DNA of 5,251 nt, taken from positions 1-5,251 of the forward strand of contig CAJUDO010000057.1 of the NCBI GenBank assembly GCA_910585405.1, written 5' to 3'. Below the pieces are notes generated by a model. It was not told the DNA's origin. It did not search any database and saw only the letters and a list, made by a program, of their open reading frames with translations. Position numbers and translations under genes: made by a program. The DNA comes from an uncultured Peptococcaceae bacterium. GTDB lineage: Bacteria; Bacillota; Peptococcia; Peptococcales; Peptococcaceae. This document shows positions 1-4,875 of the stretch, one piece after another. Each line of letters opens with the position of its first letter. The stretch's first letter is position 1.

Positions 1-224
1 CAACAGGGAAACCCCATTGGAGCCGGGAGACAATCAGCAAGCTGTTGAGAAACGAAAAATATGTGGGGGATGTTCTGCTCCAGAAAACCTTTATTGCGGA
101 TTTGTTTTCTGGGAAACAGGTTGAGAACCAGGGTGAGTTAGAGAGATTTTTGATACAGGAGCACCACCCAGCGATTGTAAGCAGGGAGTTATTCTATGCG
201 GTCAATAAAAGCGACTTAGAATAG
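1..224 (+). CDS. Large serine recombinase, C-terminal part (5' end outside window)
   Basis: The reading frame enters from the left edge; the first complete codon is at position 3, and 73 residues precede the TAG at 222-224. It begins with TGKPHW, followed by a helix and NEKYVGDVLLQKTF, then a stretch ending HHPAIVSRELFYAV. These are hallmarks of the distal part of the recombinase domain (Pfam Recombinase, PF07508) of large serine recombinases, which bind attachment-site DNA and support integration or excision. The catalytic resolvase domain would lie upstream, outside the window. The protein stops only about eight residues after the ELFYAV motif, so the zinc-ribbon and coiled-coil region of typical integrases is missing. 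This is either a short family member or a 3'-truncated gene. It is paralogous to the recombinase-domain protein at 1473-1967, which shares TGKP-x-W and NEKY-x-G-x-V-x-LQKT. Family is secure; functionality cannot be judged. Confidence 0.88.
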   Translation, partial: TGKPHWSRETISKLLRNEKYVGDVLLQKTFIADLFSGKQVENQGELERFLIQEHHPAIVSRELFYAVNKSDLE

Positions 225-238
225 AGCAAGGTGGAGAA

Positions 239-358
239 ATGAAGCAGAACAATAGTGTTCAGCCTTCTGAAGATACGAATATCCGGCTGCATGTGACACA
301 AGAGGAGAAGAAAGTTTTTCTGTTATGGCTATATGATAATTATCTGAATAGGAGATAA
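239..358 (+). CDS. Small 39-residue protein between recombinase gene and cargo gene
   Basis: An ATG at 239 lies five bases after a purine-rich AAGGTGGAG-like ribosome binding site, and the frame runs 39 codons to TAA at 356-358. It starts 14 bases after the recombinase stop and ends 6 bases before the next gene, so all three probably share a transcript. The product has a polar N-terminus (MKQNNSVQPSEDTN), then a charged and aromatic segment containing VTQEEKKVFLLWLYDNYL that should form one amphipathic helix. No known domain is recognised. Small ORFs of this kind next to serine recombinase genes are common in clostridial elements, where an accessory or regulatory role is plausible but unproven. 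The tight spacing and ribosome binding site support it as a real gene. Confidence 0.6.
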   Translation: MKQNNSVQPSEDTNIRLHVTQEEKKVFLLWLYDNYLNRR

Positions 359-364
359 CATTTT

Positions 365-1186
365 ATGCCAGGTAAAAAACACGGCAAACAGATACCTCCT
401 AACGGTGGAGCGTCCGTAAGTAAAAAAATCCCGATTTCAATCTCCGACAAAATTCAAATAGTCATGGCTATATTTGCATTTTTATCTTTGATTGGTGTTT
501 TATTAACACTTAAAGAAATGCAGGCAGAGCGTAATGCCGCATATAACCCGACTATTTTAATGAATACATCGGACTTTAGTATTTCATGGGACTCCAACGG
601 TCAAGAAGAGTGGCTTGCATCGTTGTCAGATACATTAAATAGCAGCTATGAAGTCAATAATGATGGAAGTATCACAGGTACAATTAGCTTGCCAGTTAAT
701 ATATTTCCGAATAACGGAGTAGAAAGCTTCACAGCTATTAATTTAGGAGTGGGCGCTGCAAAGGATATTTATTTTGAATGGGATCAAAATAATCTATCTC
801 GTTTATCAGAGTACCTTACAGAGTGCAACCCATCAAAATCAGATTTCTGTACATTTGGAGAGAGTGTTGTATTTTCATTTGATAAAGGGTTGGTTGTTAC
901 AGATATTGACAGCAGTATTCGCTTAATGTACATGTTACCTAATGCAGCGGAAACATATACGCTGCCGCTACCGACAGCATACTCTATTTTAATACACGAA
1001 ATAATGAAGTGTAGCACGTTACCAAAGGATATGTACATAGTTTTGTATGCTGAATATACTGATATCCAGAATAACAGTATGAAAGATGCATTCTATGTTG
1101 TCCTTAGTAGAACTGGTTACGAAAGTGCTGAAGATAATTCAGGTTCTGCCATGTATCAACTTACACCAACGTTACTCACTGAATAA
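365..1186 (+). CDS. Single-pass membrane-anchored protein of unknown function (273 aa)
   Basis: The ATG at 365 is preceded by AGGAG at 350-354, ten bases upstream, overlapping the end of the small ORF; this supports the start. Residues 1-29 are lysine-rich. Residues 30-49 (IQIVMAIFAFLSLIGVLLTL) form one transmembrane helix, with no obvious signal-peptidase site after it. A short amphipathic linker (KEMQAERNAAYNP, 50-62) leads into a roughly 200-residue domain rich in alternating hydrophobic and polar residues, probably beta-sandwich. Residues 126-135 (NLGVGAAKDI) resemble the N-x-G-x-G-x-A motif that I recall from many tail-anchored or single-pass hypothetical proteins in accessory regions. 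Cysteines are at 154, 162 and 216. The positive-inside rule suggests N-in, placing the large domain outside, but the basic residues after the helix weaken this. The gene is more AT-rich than the recombinase gene before it, suggesting separately acquired cargo. Function unknown. Confidence 0.85.
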   Translation: MPGKKHGKQIPPNGGASVSKKIPISISDKIQIVMAIFAFLSLIGVLLTLKEMQAERNAAYNPTILMNTSDFSISWDSNGQEEWLASLSDTLNSSYEVNNDGSITGTISLPVNIFPNNGVESFTAINLGVGAAKDIYFEWDQNNLSRLSEYLTECNPSKSDFCTFGESVVFSFDKGLVVTDIDSSIRLMYMLPNAAETYTLPLPTAYSILIHEIMKCSTLPKDMYIVLYAEYTDIQNNSMKDAFYVVLSRTGYESAEDNSGSAMYQLTPTLLTE

Positions 1187-1216
1187 ATCACAGAAGTAAT
1201 AATGACCTAAATCTGA

Positions 1217-1402
1217 CTTTTCTGTCATATCGAAAGCAGGCGCTGCAACGGGCTGATTGAATACCTACAGTGGGAACCGAGGTTTCCACCGCAGACATAC
1301 CATTCCTTGCGAAACCGGAAAATACCGAAAATCGATTTCACCCGCTTATTCCATGATAAGTTGACAGACCGCCAAGGGAGTGGTCTGTCAACTTTTATAT
1401 AA
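1217..1402 (+). other. Intergenic open stretch, possible coding remnant
   Basis: Between the membrane protein gene and the next recombinase gene lies a stretch open in one plus-strand frame (stop TAA at 1400-1402), without an ATG or ribosome binding site. Its translation includes NGLIEYLQWEPRFPPQTYH and ends with LTDRQGSGLSTFI, the last part encoded by the terminator hairpin. It is more GC-balanced than the gene upstream and more like the recombinase regions. It could be the decayed 3' end of a gene displaced when the upstream cargo arrived, or simply non-coding DNA. No family is recognised. Confidence 0.2.
1358..1396 (+). terminator. Rho-independent terminator
   Basis: A perfect 13-bp stem (AAGTTGACAGACC at 1358-1370 pairing with GGTCTGTCAACTT at 1382-1394), an 11-base loop and a TTTT run at 1393-1396 form a classical terminator on the plus strand. 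The T run begins inside the stem and is short. It lies downstream of the 365-1186 gene and upstream of the ribosome binding site of the next recombinase gene, so it probably separates two transcription units. Confidence 0.8.
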
Positions 1403-1458
1403 AGTAATGTAGCAAACACTTTGCGCCGCAGTAATTTCACTGTGGTGTTCTTGTTTAT

Positions 1459-1465
1459 AGGAGGA
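1459..1465 (+). promoter_or_regulatory. Strong ribosome binding site deciding the recombinase-like start
   Basis: AGGAGGA sits seven bases before the ATG at 1473, an optimal Shine-Dalgarno position. It shows that the catalytic-domain-less recombinase protein starts here by design, rather than being an internal methionine of a longer truncated gene. No coding sequence for a resolvase domain is visible upstream. Confidence 0.8.
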
Positions 1466-1472
1466 AATTTTA

Positions 1473-1967
1473 ATGAATGTGATACAAAAAAGCGAAGCAA
1501 TTAAGGCTGGCCTTCGGAAAGGCTTCCAGGATGGCAGTTCTAAGATGGCTCGCCGCAAATGCTATGGGTATGAAGTTGGCCTTAACGGTGATCTGACAGT
1601 AAATCCTGACGAGGCACAGGTAGTGCGCTGGATATTTGAACGGTATCTTGCTGGTGACAGTCTGGGGAAAATTGCGGCTGGTTTGGAGCGGCAGGGCATT
1701 CTCTCCCCTACCGGCAAGCCCAGGTGGAATCGTGAAGCAATTGATAAGCTGCTCTCCAATGAAAAATATACTGGACGGGTAATGCTCCAGAAGACAATCA
1801 GCACTGGCGCTGTTCAAATTGAAAACGATGGCCTCATGGAACGGTATCTCTACGCCGGGACCCATGAGGCCATTATTTCTGATGAGATGTTCACGGCAGT
1901 ACAGCAGGAGAAACTCAGCCGCTCCAAAGAGCCGCAGAATCAGGTTGCCATGAAACTCACATTCTGA
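1473..1967 (+). CDS. Recombinase-domain protein lacking the serine catalytic domain (164 aa)
   Basis: The ATG at 1473 follows an optimal AGGAGGA. After a basic helical N-terminus (residues 1-29) the protein enters the recombinase domain (Pfam PF07508) at CYGYEV (30-35). Next come NPDEAQVVRWIFERYLAG (44-61), a helix with GLERQGI (70-76), SPTGKPRWNREAIDKLL (78-94), NEKYTGRVMLQKT (96-108) and HEAIISDEMFTAVQQEKLSR (131-150). The resolvase domain with its YxRVS-type active-site serine is absent, and no C-terminal zinc ribbon follows, so the protein cannot cleave DNA alone. Large serine recombinases are normally about 450-550 residues. Its efficient start suggests an accessory DNA-binding partner of a complete recombinase, possibly the paralogue whose end lies at 1-224. 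Alternatively it is a relic that keeps its translation signals. The last 14 residues, after SRSK, are untypical and may reflect a frameshift or rearrangement at the 3' end. Confidence 0.88.
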   Translation: MNVIQKSEAIKAGLRKGFQDGSSKMARRKCYGYEVGLNGDLTVNPDEAQVVRWIFERYLAGDSLGKIAAGLERQGILSPTGKPRWNREAIDKLLSNEKYTGRVMLQKTISTGAVQIENDGLMERYLYAGTHEAIISDEMFTAVQQEKLSRSKEPQNQVAMKLTF

Positions 1968-1987
1968 TATAATAGGAGAAACTATAG

Positions 1988-2098
1988 GGCACATATGAGA
2001 TGCAGGATACCTTAGAGACTCTATCCGTGCAAGATGACCCGTCTATGTAACTACAGCATCTGCAATCAGTTGCCAATAATGCAGATCTAGAGGATTAA
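1988..2098 (+). pseudogene. Possible decayed coding remnant with in-frame stop
   Basis: One frame reads MQDTLETLSVQDDPSM from an ATG at 2000, a TAA at 2048-2050, then LQHLQSVANNADLED in the same frame, ending TAA at 2096-2098. Both halves look like ordinary acidic, leucine-containing protein sequence and would join naturally if the internal stop were a sense codon. No clear ribosome binding site precedes the ATG; the GGAGAA at 1975-1980 is 19 bases away. It may be the tail of a gene displaced by rearrangement. The family is not recognised and chance is a real alternative. Confidence 0.25.
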
Positions 2099-2219
2099 AC
2101 CAACAGGAATAAGATATTTTCCTAAAAATCTCTCTAAGGTGACGGTGAGTTGTGTTTTAACCTACTATTCCTAACTATTTGTCCTCTTCCTGAATTTGAT
2201 ACTAGTGATTCATTTATGC

Positions 2220-2245
2220 TAAGTTGTACAGAAATGTGCAACTTA
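2220..2245 (+). repeat. Inverted repeat / stem-loop
   Basis: TAAGTTGTAC (2220-2229) and GTGCAACTTA (2236-2245) form a 10-bp stem with one G-U wobble around the loop AGAAAT. A GC on each flank could extend it across a two-base bulge. It is not followed by a T run, so it is not a typical terminator. It lies about 50 bases upstream of the predicted promoter and could be a regulator-binding site or the end of an older transcript. Confidence 0.55.
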
Positions 2246-2293
2246 TAGCCGATTTTACTCTAGTAGTGGATAGTCTTTGGGGATATACTAATG

Positions 2294-2322
2294 TTGAAAA
2301 CTATATAGATCTATGATAATAT
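2294..2322 (+). promoter_or_regulatory. Predicted sigma-A promoter of the three-gene cassette
   Basis: TTGAAA (2294-2299) and TAATAT (2317-2322), separated by 17 bases, match the -35 and -10 consensus well. Transcription would start near 2329, giving a leader of about 65 bases before the first cassette gene. A GATAAT two bases earlier is an overlapping alternative -10 with a 15-base spacer. In AT-rich DNA such matches arise by chance, but the spacing and position are favourable. Confidence 0.6.
2305..2314. promoter_or_regulatory. Perfect palindrome inside the promoter spacer, possible operator
   Basis: ATAGATCTAT is a perfect 10-bp palindrome lying entirely between the -35 and -10 elements of the predicted promoter. 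A dimeric repressor bound here would block RNA polymerase. No regulator gene is visible next to it, so a regulator would have to come from elsewhere. Short AT-rich palindromes can occur by chance. Confidence 0.35.
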
Positions 2323-2394
2323 ATTGAAGGCCAGCAAATGAATGTGAACATAGCATATACTAAGGAAGCTATTTTCGTTTAAGGAGGTGGCTGT

Positions 2395-2889
2395 ATGGTT
2401 TACGAAAAAGCAAAACTTTTTTGGAAAGCAAATAACATCTCAAAAGATATATTCTGCATTCCATTTGATGACAATGTAGAGTACTATACTTTTTTAAAGC
2501 AATACCATGATAATGGATATCATCAAATTATTATTACATCCGAAATTATGGTATCATTGATCGAATATTTTGTATTGGAGAGCGGGCTTTCTGTATACGA
2601 TATTGAGTTTATGGAAGATGATCAAGATTTGGTCAACGAGATAGCGGGTTTACTAGCCATAGTTTCGAGCAACAGAATTTATTTGGGGCGATTAACGCAG
2701 AAATTAAACTTTCTATCTGAAAAATCATCCATTGACATACAACGCATTTATTTTAAGGGTCGAAATAGCGAAGGGACTGCAATAAACTTTTATTTGCAAT
2801 CAAACGGTATTATCGGGGCAAATAGGAATAGCTATTCTTCCATATCTGATGAAATAAGCAGTTTGGTTGCGAGGTGCTTATTTCGATGA
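2395..2889 (+). CDS. Cassette gene A: small soluble protein of unknown function (164 aa)
   Basis: The ATG at 2395 has a near-perfect ribosome binding site, AAGGAGGTGG (2381-2390), making this start secure. The product has no transmembrane segment or signal peptide and should be cytoplasmic. Residues 1-12 are basic and aromatic. Residues 44-62 (HQIIITSEIMVSLIEYFVL) and 79-91 (LVNEIAGLLAIVS) alternate strand-like and helix-like hydrophobic patches, with an acidic stretch EFMEDDQD (71-78) between them. The end contains RIYFKGRNSEGTAINFYL (117-134), strand-like with basic residues. No known family or catalytic motif is recognised. It is the first gene of a coupled three-gene unit: its TGA overlaps the ATG of gene B as ATGA (2886-2889). 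Base composition is AT-rich like its two partners. It may be an adaptor or sensor for the membrane protein encoded next; that is inference only. Confidence 0.88.
   Translation: MVYEKAKLFWKANNISKDIFCIPFDDNVEYYTFLKQYHDNGYHQIIITSEIMVSLIEYFVLESGLSVYDIEFMEDDQDLVNEIAGLLAIVSSNRIYLGRLTQKLNFLSEKSSIDIQRIYFKGRNSEGTAINFYLQSNGIIGANRNSYSSISDEISSLVARCLFR
2871..2876 (+). promoter_or_regulatory. Ribosome binding site deciding the start of gene B
   Basis: GAGGTG lies nine bases upstream of ATG 2886, inside the end of gene A. A GTG codon in this hexamer (2874) is in frame and could be read as a start, but it has no ribosome binding site of its own at a sensible distance. The hexamer is better explained as the Shine-Dalgarno sequence of ATG 2886. 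Confidence 0.7.
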
Positions 2890-3521
2890 TTAGAAACATT
2901 TCAAAAGTTGCTAAGCCCTTAGTGGTAGCGCTAATAGGTGTTTATGTTGCAAATAAATTCAATATTTTTGACTTTATAACCTTTATTCCAGAAGAAAAAT
3001 CATTTGATATATGTATCACTGTTTATTTTGCTATTCTAGAAATTCTTTCCGAATTTTTTGCTAAGTCTGCGTATGCCAAGTTTACATCGGAAATTTCGGT
3101 GGTTCTATCACTAAACAATACTGAAGTGTCAATAGATTCAACTCCTATAATAAAATTTAACCAGTCCGGTTTAGCTGAAGCAACTATTACAGTTTCAATT
3201 GTGGGAAGAAAAAAACATTTTTCAGATTTTCAACTTGTAGTTGCAAATTCCAGTTTTGCAACTATGCAGGCTAATATTCATGATAGAGAAGCTTCGATTG
3301 ATAATACCGGGAATTACATTATCGACTTAGAGAAAATGTTCGGCAATACAAATAGCAGAATTTATGTATCGTCTTCTTTCAGAATAACTTTTGCTCGAGA
3401 ATTTAGTGATACCGAAAGGTCTATTGAGATTTCTCCAGAACTAAAAAGAAAGGCGCGTCGAAACTTTCATCCTTGGATAACGTTCAAACACAATAAAGCA
3501 TTCCTGAAGGTAGAGAGGTGA
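2886..3521 (+). CDS. Cassette gene B: two-helix membrane protein of unknown function (211 aa)
   Basis: ATG 2886 is preferred over the in-frame GTG at 2874 because it forms an ATGA overlap with gene A and has GAGGTG nine bases upstream. The basic N-terminus (MIRNISKVAK) precedes a hydrophobic segment at about 11-34 (PLVVALIGVYVANKF onward). A short acidic loop (PEEKSFD, 35-41) leads to a second hydrophobic segment at about 42-58 (ICITVYFAILEILSEFF). By the positive-inside rule both ends are cytoplasmic. The remaining 150 or so residues form a strand-rich domain, beginning SEISVVLSL and containing ATITVSIVGRKKHF and RIYVSSSFRITFAREF. It ends in a strongly basic tail (ELKRKARRNFHPW, ending KAFLKVER) that could contact nucleic acid or membrane lipid. 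No family is recognised. The architecture fits a membrane anchor or small membrane effector controlled by a cytoplasmic sensor domain, but this is speculation. Confidence 0.86.
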   Translation: MIRNISKVAKPLVVALIGVYVANKFNIFDFITFIPEEKSFDICITVYFAILEILSEFFAKSAYAKFTSEISVVLSLNNTEVSIDSTPIIKFNQSGLAEATITVSIVGRKKHFSDFQLVVANSSFATMQANIHDREASIDNTGNYIIDLEKMFGNTNSRIYVSSSFRITFAREFSDTERSIEISPELKRKARRNFHPWITFKHNKAFLKVER

Positions 3522-3525
3522 TTTT

Positions 3526-4434
3526 ATGTCAACAACACGTTGGTCAGATACTGAAACAAGTCTGTTAGATTCTGCAATTGCTTTGCTTATGGATCCAGTA
3601 TCAATCGAAGATAAGGCAGCAAATATCTCTTGGGAAAACTGGAATTTTACTAAGGTTTTTACTGATAATCAATCTATGCAACTGAATGGACGAAACATTC
3701 AATATAATATGATAAAGTGCACTTACGATCAAATCAGCACGGGTGAAAGGCCGCTAGAAGATAGAACTGTACGGAAATCCGTTTTTATCATTGCATACCA
3801 TAATGGTATTTCAATCAATTATATTCTAGATCAAAACTCTAGCGCACAAAAAATGTTGAGAAAACTGCTCTCTTACACTGGAAAAAATGAAATAGAAAAA
3901 AATGTTTTTTCATTTTCGAATGATTTTTTTGTCTGGCTGATTAGCAAAGTATATAATTCTGATAATGTTATCGAATCCAATAACGACAATTTATCAGATC
4001 TACAATTAGAGTCTATCAAAGGATTCAGAGGTGACACTGAGGATTCTCAAACAAAAGTTTCTGCAACTGGCGAATCAGTAATGAACATTATCAGTACACT
4101 CTCTTTTTTATTGGAAAGTCGGCGCTTAAATCAGATTAAATTGGAGTTGAATTATGCTGACCATGAAAATATTAGTTTAATTTTGAAAAAAAATTGTGTT
4201 GCAATTGACTTCAAACCTTACCAAGGTGTTTATGATCAAGACCCCCCTGATAGTATCACAGCTAAATTATATCTTTTAGTATATTTAGAAATATTGCCAA
4301 TTATAGAGCAAGAATATCAAAGTAATGTTGCTGATGATGTCTGGAGTAATATTGCTTACATCAATTTTATGAACAATGTTGCACAAAACCTCACTGAAAA
4401 AATCACTGCCAAAATTTCTACTTTGAATAAATAA
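3526..4434 (+). CDS. Cassette gene C: soluble protein of unknown function (302 aa)
   Basis: The ATG at 3526 is five bases after AGAGGTG (3514-3520), which overlaps the stop of gene B; only four bases separate the two genes. No transmembrane segment or signal peptide is seen. Residues 1-22 (beginning MSTTRWSDTETSLLDSAIALL) form an N-terminal helix. A strand-rich part follows, with KSVFIIAYHNGISINYIL (84-101), then a helical segment with FSNDFFVWLISKVYN (130-144). The central block IKGFRGDTEDSQTKVSATGESVMNII (164-189), followed by STLSFLLESRRL, is glycine-containing and looks like the most constrained part. Strands at 204-210 (IKLELNY) and 216-229 precede a C-terminal helical region (244-300). 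The sequence is not confidently assignable to any known domain; a distant link to phage-defence families such as the Kiwa KwaB type was considered but is not supported by motifs I can see. No terminator with a T run directly follows. Confidence 0.87.
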   Translation: MSTTRWSDTETSLLDSAIALLMDPVSIEDKAANISWENWNFTKVFTDNQSMQLNGRNIQYNMIKCTYDQISTGERPLEDRTVRKSVFIIAYHNGISINYILDQNSSAQKMLRKLLSYTGKNEIEKNVFSFSNDFFVWLISKVYNSDNVIESNNDNLSDLQLESIKGFRGDTEDSQTKVSATGESVMNIISTLSFLLESRRLNQIKLELNYADHENISLILKKNCVAIDFKPYQGVYDQDPPDSITAKLYLLVYLEILPIIEQEYQSNVADDVWSNIAYINFMNNVAQNLTEKITAKISTLNK

Positions 4435-4633
4435 TTGGGGTCTGCTCCGCAACCCCGTCCGAAAGGGAATCGAACGTAAAAAGCGAGGGAAACGCCTCAA
4501 AACAGCCCTCGTAACCTTACTGAACCAAGAACATATGGGCAAAGCACGGTCCGTTCCCGTCTTCATATGGAGGAGGCGACTCGCTAAGTGCAAGGGTTAT
4601 GTAGCACTTCCTGTAAAAAAGCTTGCACTTTGA
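4427..4633 (+). pseudogene. Possible remnant of a basic protein C-terminus
   Basis: One frame stays open from a TGA at 4424-4426 to a TGA at 4631-4633 and reads as a very basic peptide. It includes RKGIERKKRGKRLKTALVTL, then MGKARSVPVFIWRRRLAK and GYVALPVKKLAL. The only ATG (4535) lacks a ribosome binding site and would give just 32 residues. It looks like the 3' end of a gene whose front was replaced when the AT-rich cassette arrived, because the open frame starts almost exactly at the end of gene C. No family is recognised, and chance openness cannot be excluded. Confidence 0.25.
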
Positions 4634-4875
4634 ACTGCCATTTCCCCTTGCAACCATTGTGGGCCAAAGCCTTTTGGGTTATGGAGTACGCCCTAATTGG
4701 CACTACTAACCGAATTTTTAATATCGACCCTATCTAAGATTGTCACTTATTTCTTGCTTCCGGTTTCTGGGAAAAATCGATTTTGACCACTTATTGCAAA
4801 ACCCCTGAAATTGCAAGGGCTACCCCGCACAAGGACAACAACAAAACCACCGTTGAGAGCATTTAAAAACGATAT
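4435..4875. other. Gene-poor stretch between cassette and insertion sequence
   Basis: This 441-base region has no intact gene with a convincing start. Composition changes abruptly after the gene C stop from AT-rich to more balanced, marking a probable cassette boundary near 4435. It contains a short GGGGT/ACCCC inverted repeat (4437-4455 region) without a T run. It also holds a basic open frame (4427-4633), competing inverted repeats (4586-4630) and an unremarkable mixed-composition part up to the transposase stop. ATTGCAA occurs twice near 4793 and 4811, too short to interpret. Confidence 0.5.
4586..4630 (+). repeat. Inverted repeats with two alternative pairings
   Basis: AAGTGCAAG (4586-4594) is perfectly complementary to CTTGCACTT (4622-4630). 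Its first six bases are also complementary to GCACTT at 4604-4609. The two hairpins exclude each other, as in attenuators or some recombination sites. There is no T run after either arm except an A-rich run inside the larger loop. Confidence 0.4.

Larger units (their letters stand above)
1968..2394 (+). other. Gene-poor leader upstream of the three-gene cassette
   Basis: This 427-base stretch contains no intact gene I can support. Its first part resembles decayed coding sequence (see 1988-2098). The middle is AT-rich with a stem-loop at 2220-2245. The distal part holds a promoter and palindrome just before the first cassette gene. No direct repeats were seen that clearly match sequence on the far side of the cassette, so no attachment site is called. 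No tRNA-like cloverleaf or retron-like structured RNA was recognised. Confidence 0.5.

Noticed and set aside
784..1038. Minus-strand open frame inside the membrane protein gene
   Set aside because: It lies entirely within a better supported plus-strand gene and has no ribosome binding site or recognisable domain.
1361..1366. Consensus TTGACA considered as a -35 element for the recombinase-like gene
   Set aside because: It is part of a perfect terminator stem, and no -10 element occurs at 16-18 bases downstream.
1225..1500. Minus-strand 91-codon open frame
   Set aside because: It crosses the terminator hairpin and the ribosome binding site of the recombinase-like gene, and its translation resembles no protein family.
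28..1803. Identical 12-mer AGACAATCAGCA at 28-39 and 1792-1803, considered as attachment-site direct repeats
   Set aside because: Both copies lie inside recombinase coding sequence, at different domain positions and in different frames, so shared ancestry or a site is not indicated; chance is likelier.
1470..1994. Minus-strand 174-codon open frame opposite the recombinase-like gene
   Set aside because: It is an antisense shadow of a gene with a clear recombinase domain; the translation is cysteine- and leucine-rich without a domain.
1968..2394. Retron-type RNA, riboswitch or CRISPR array upstream of the cassette
   Set aside because: No reverse transcriptase gene, regularly spaced repeats or recognisable riboswitch core is present; only one modest stem-loop is seen.
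2874..2885. GTG 2874 as the start of gene B
   Set aside because: The GTG sits in the GAGGTG that serves ATG 2886, and ATG 2886 makes a typical ATGA overlap with gene A.
4285..4593. Minus-strand 102-codon open frame
   Set aside because: It overlaps the end of gene C antisense and lacks a ribosome binding site; the basic remnant on the plus strand is at least as plausible.
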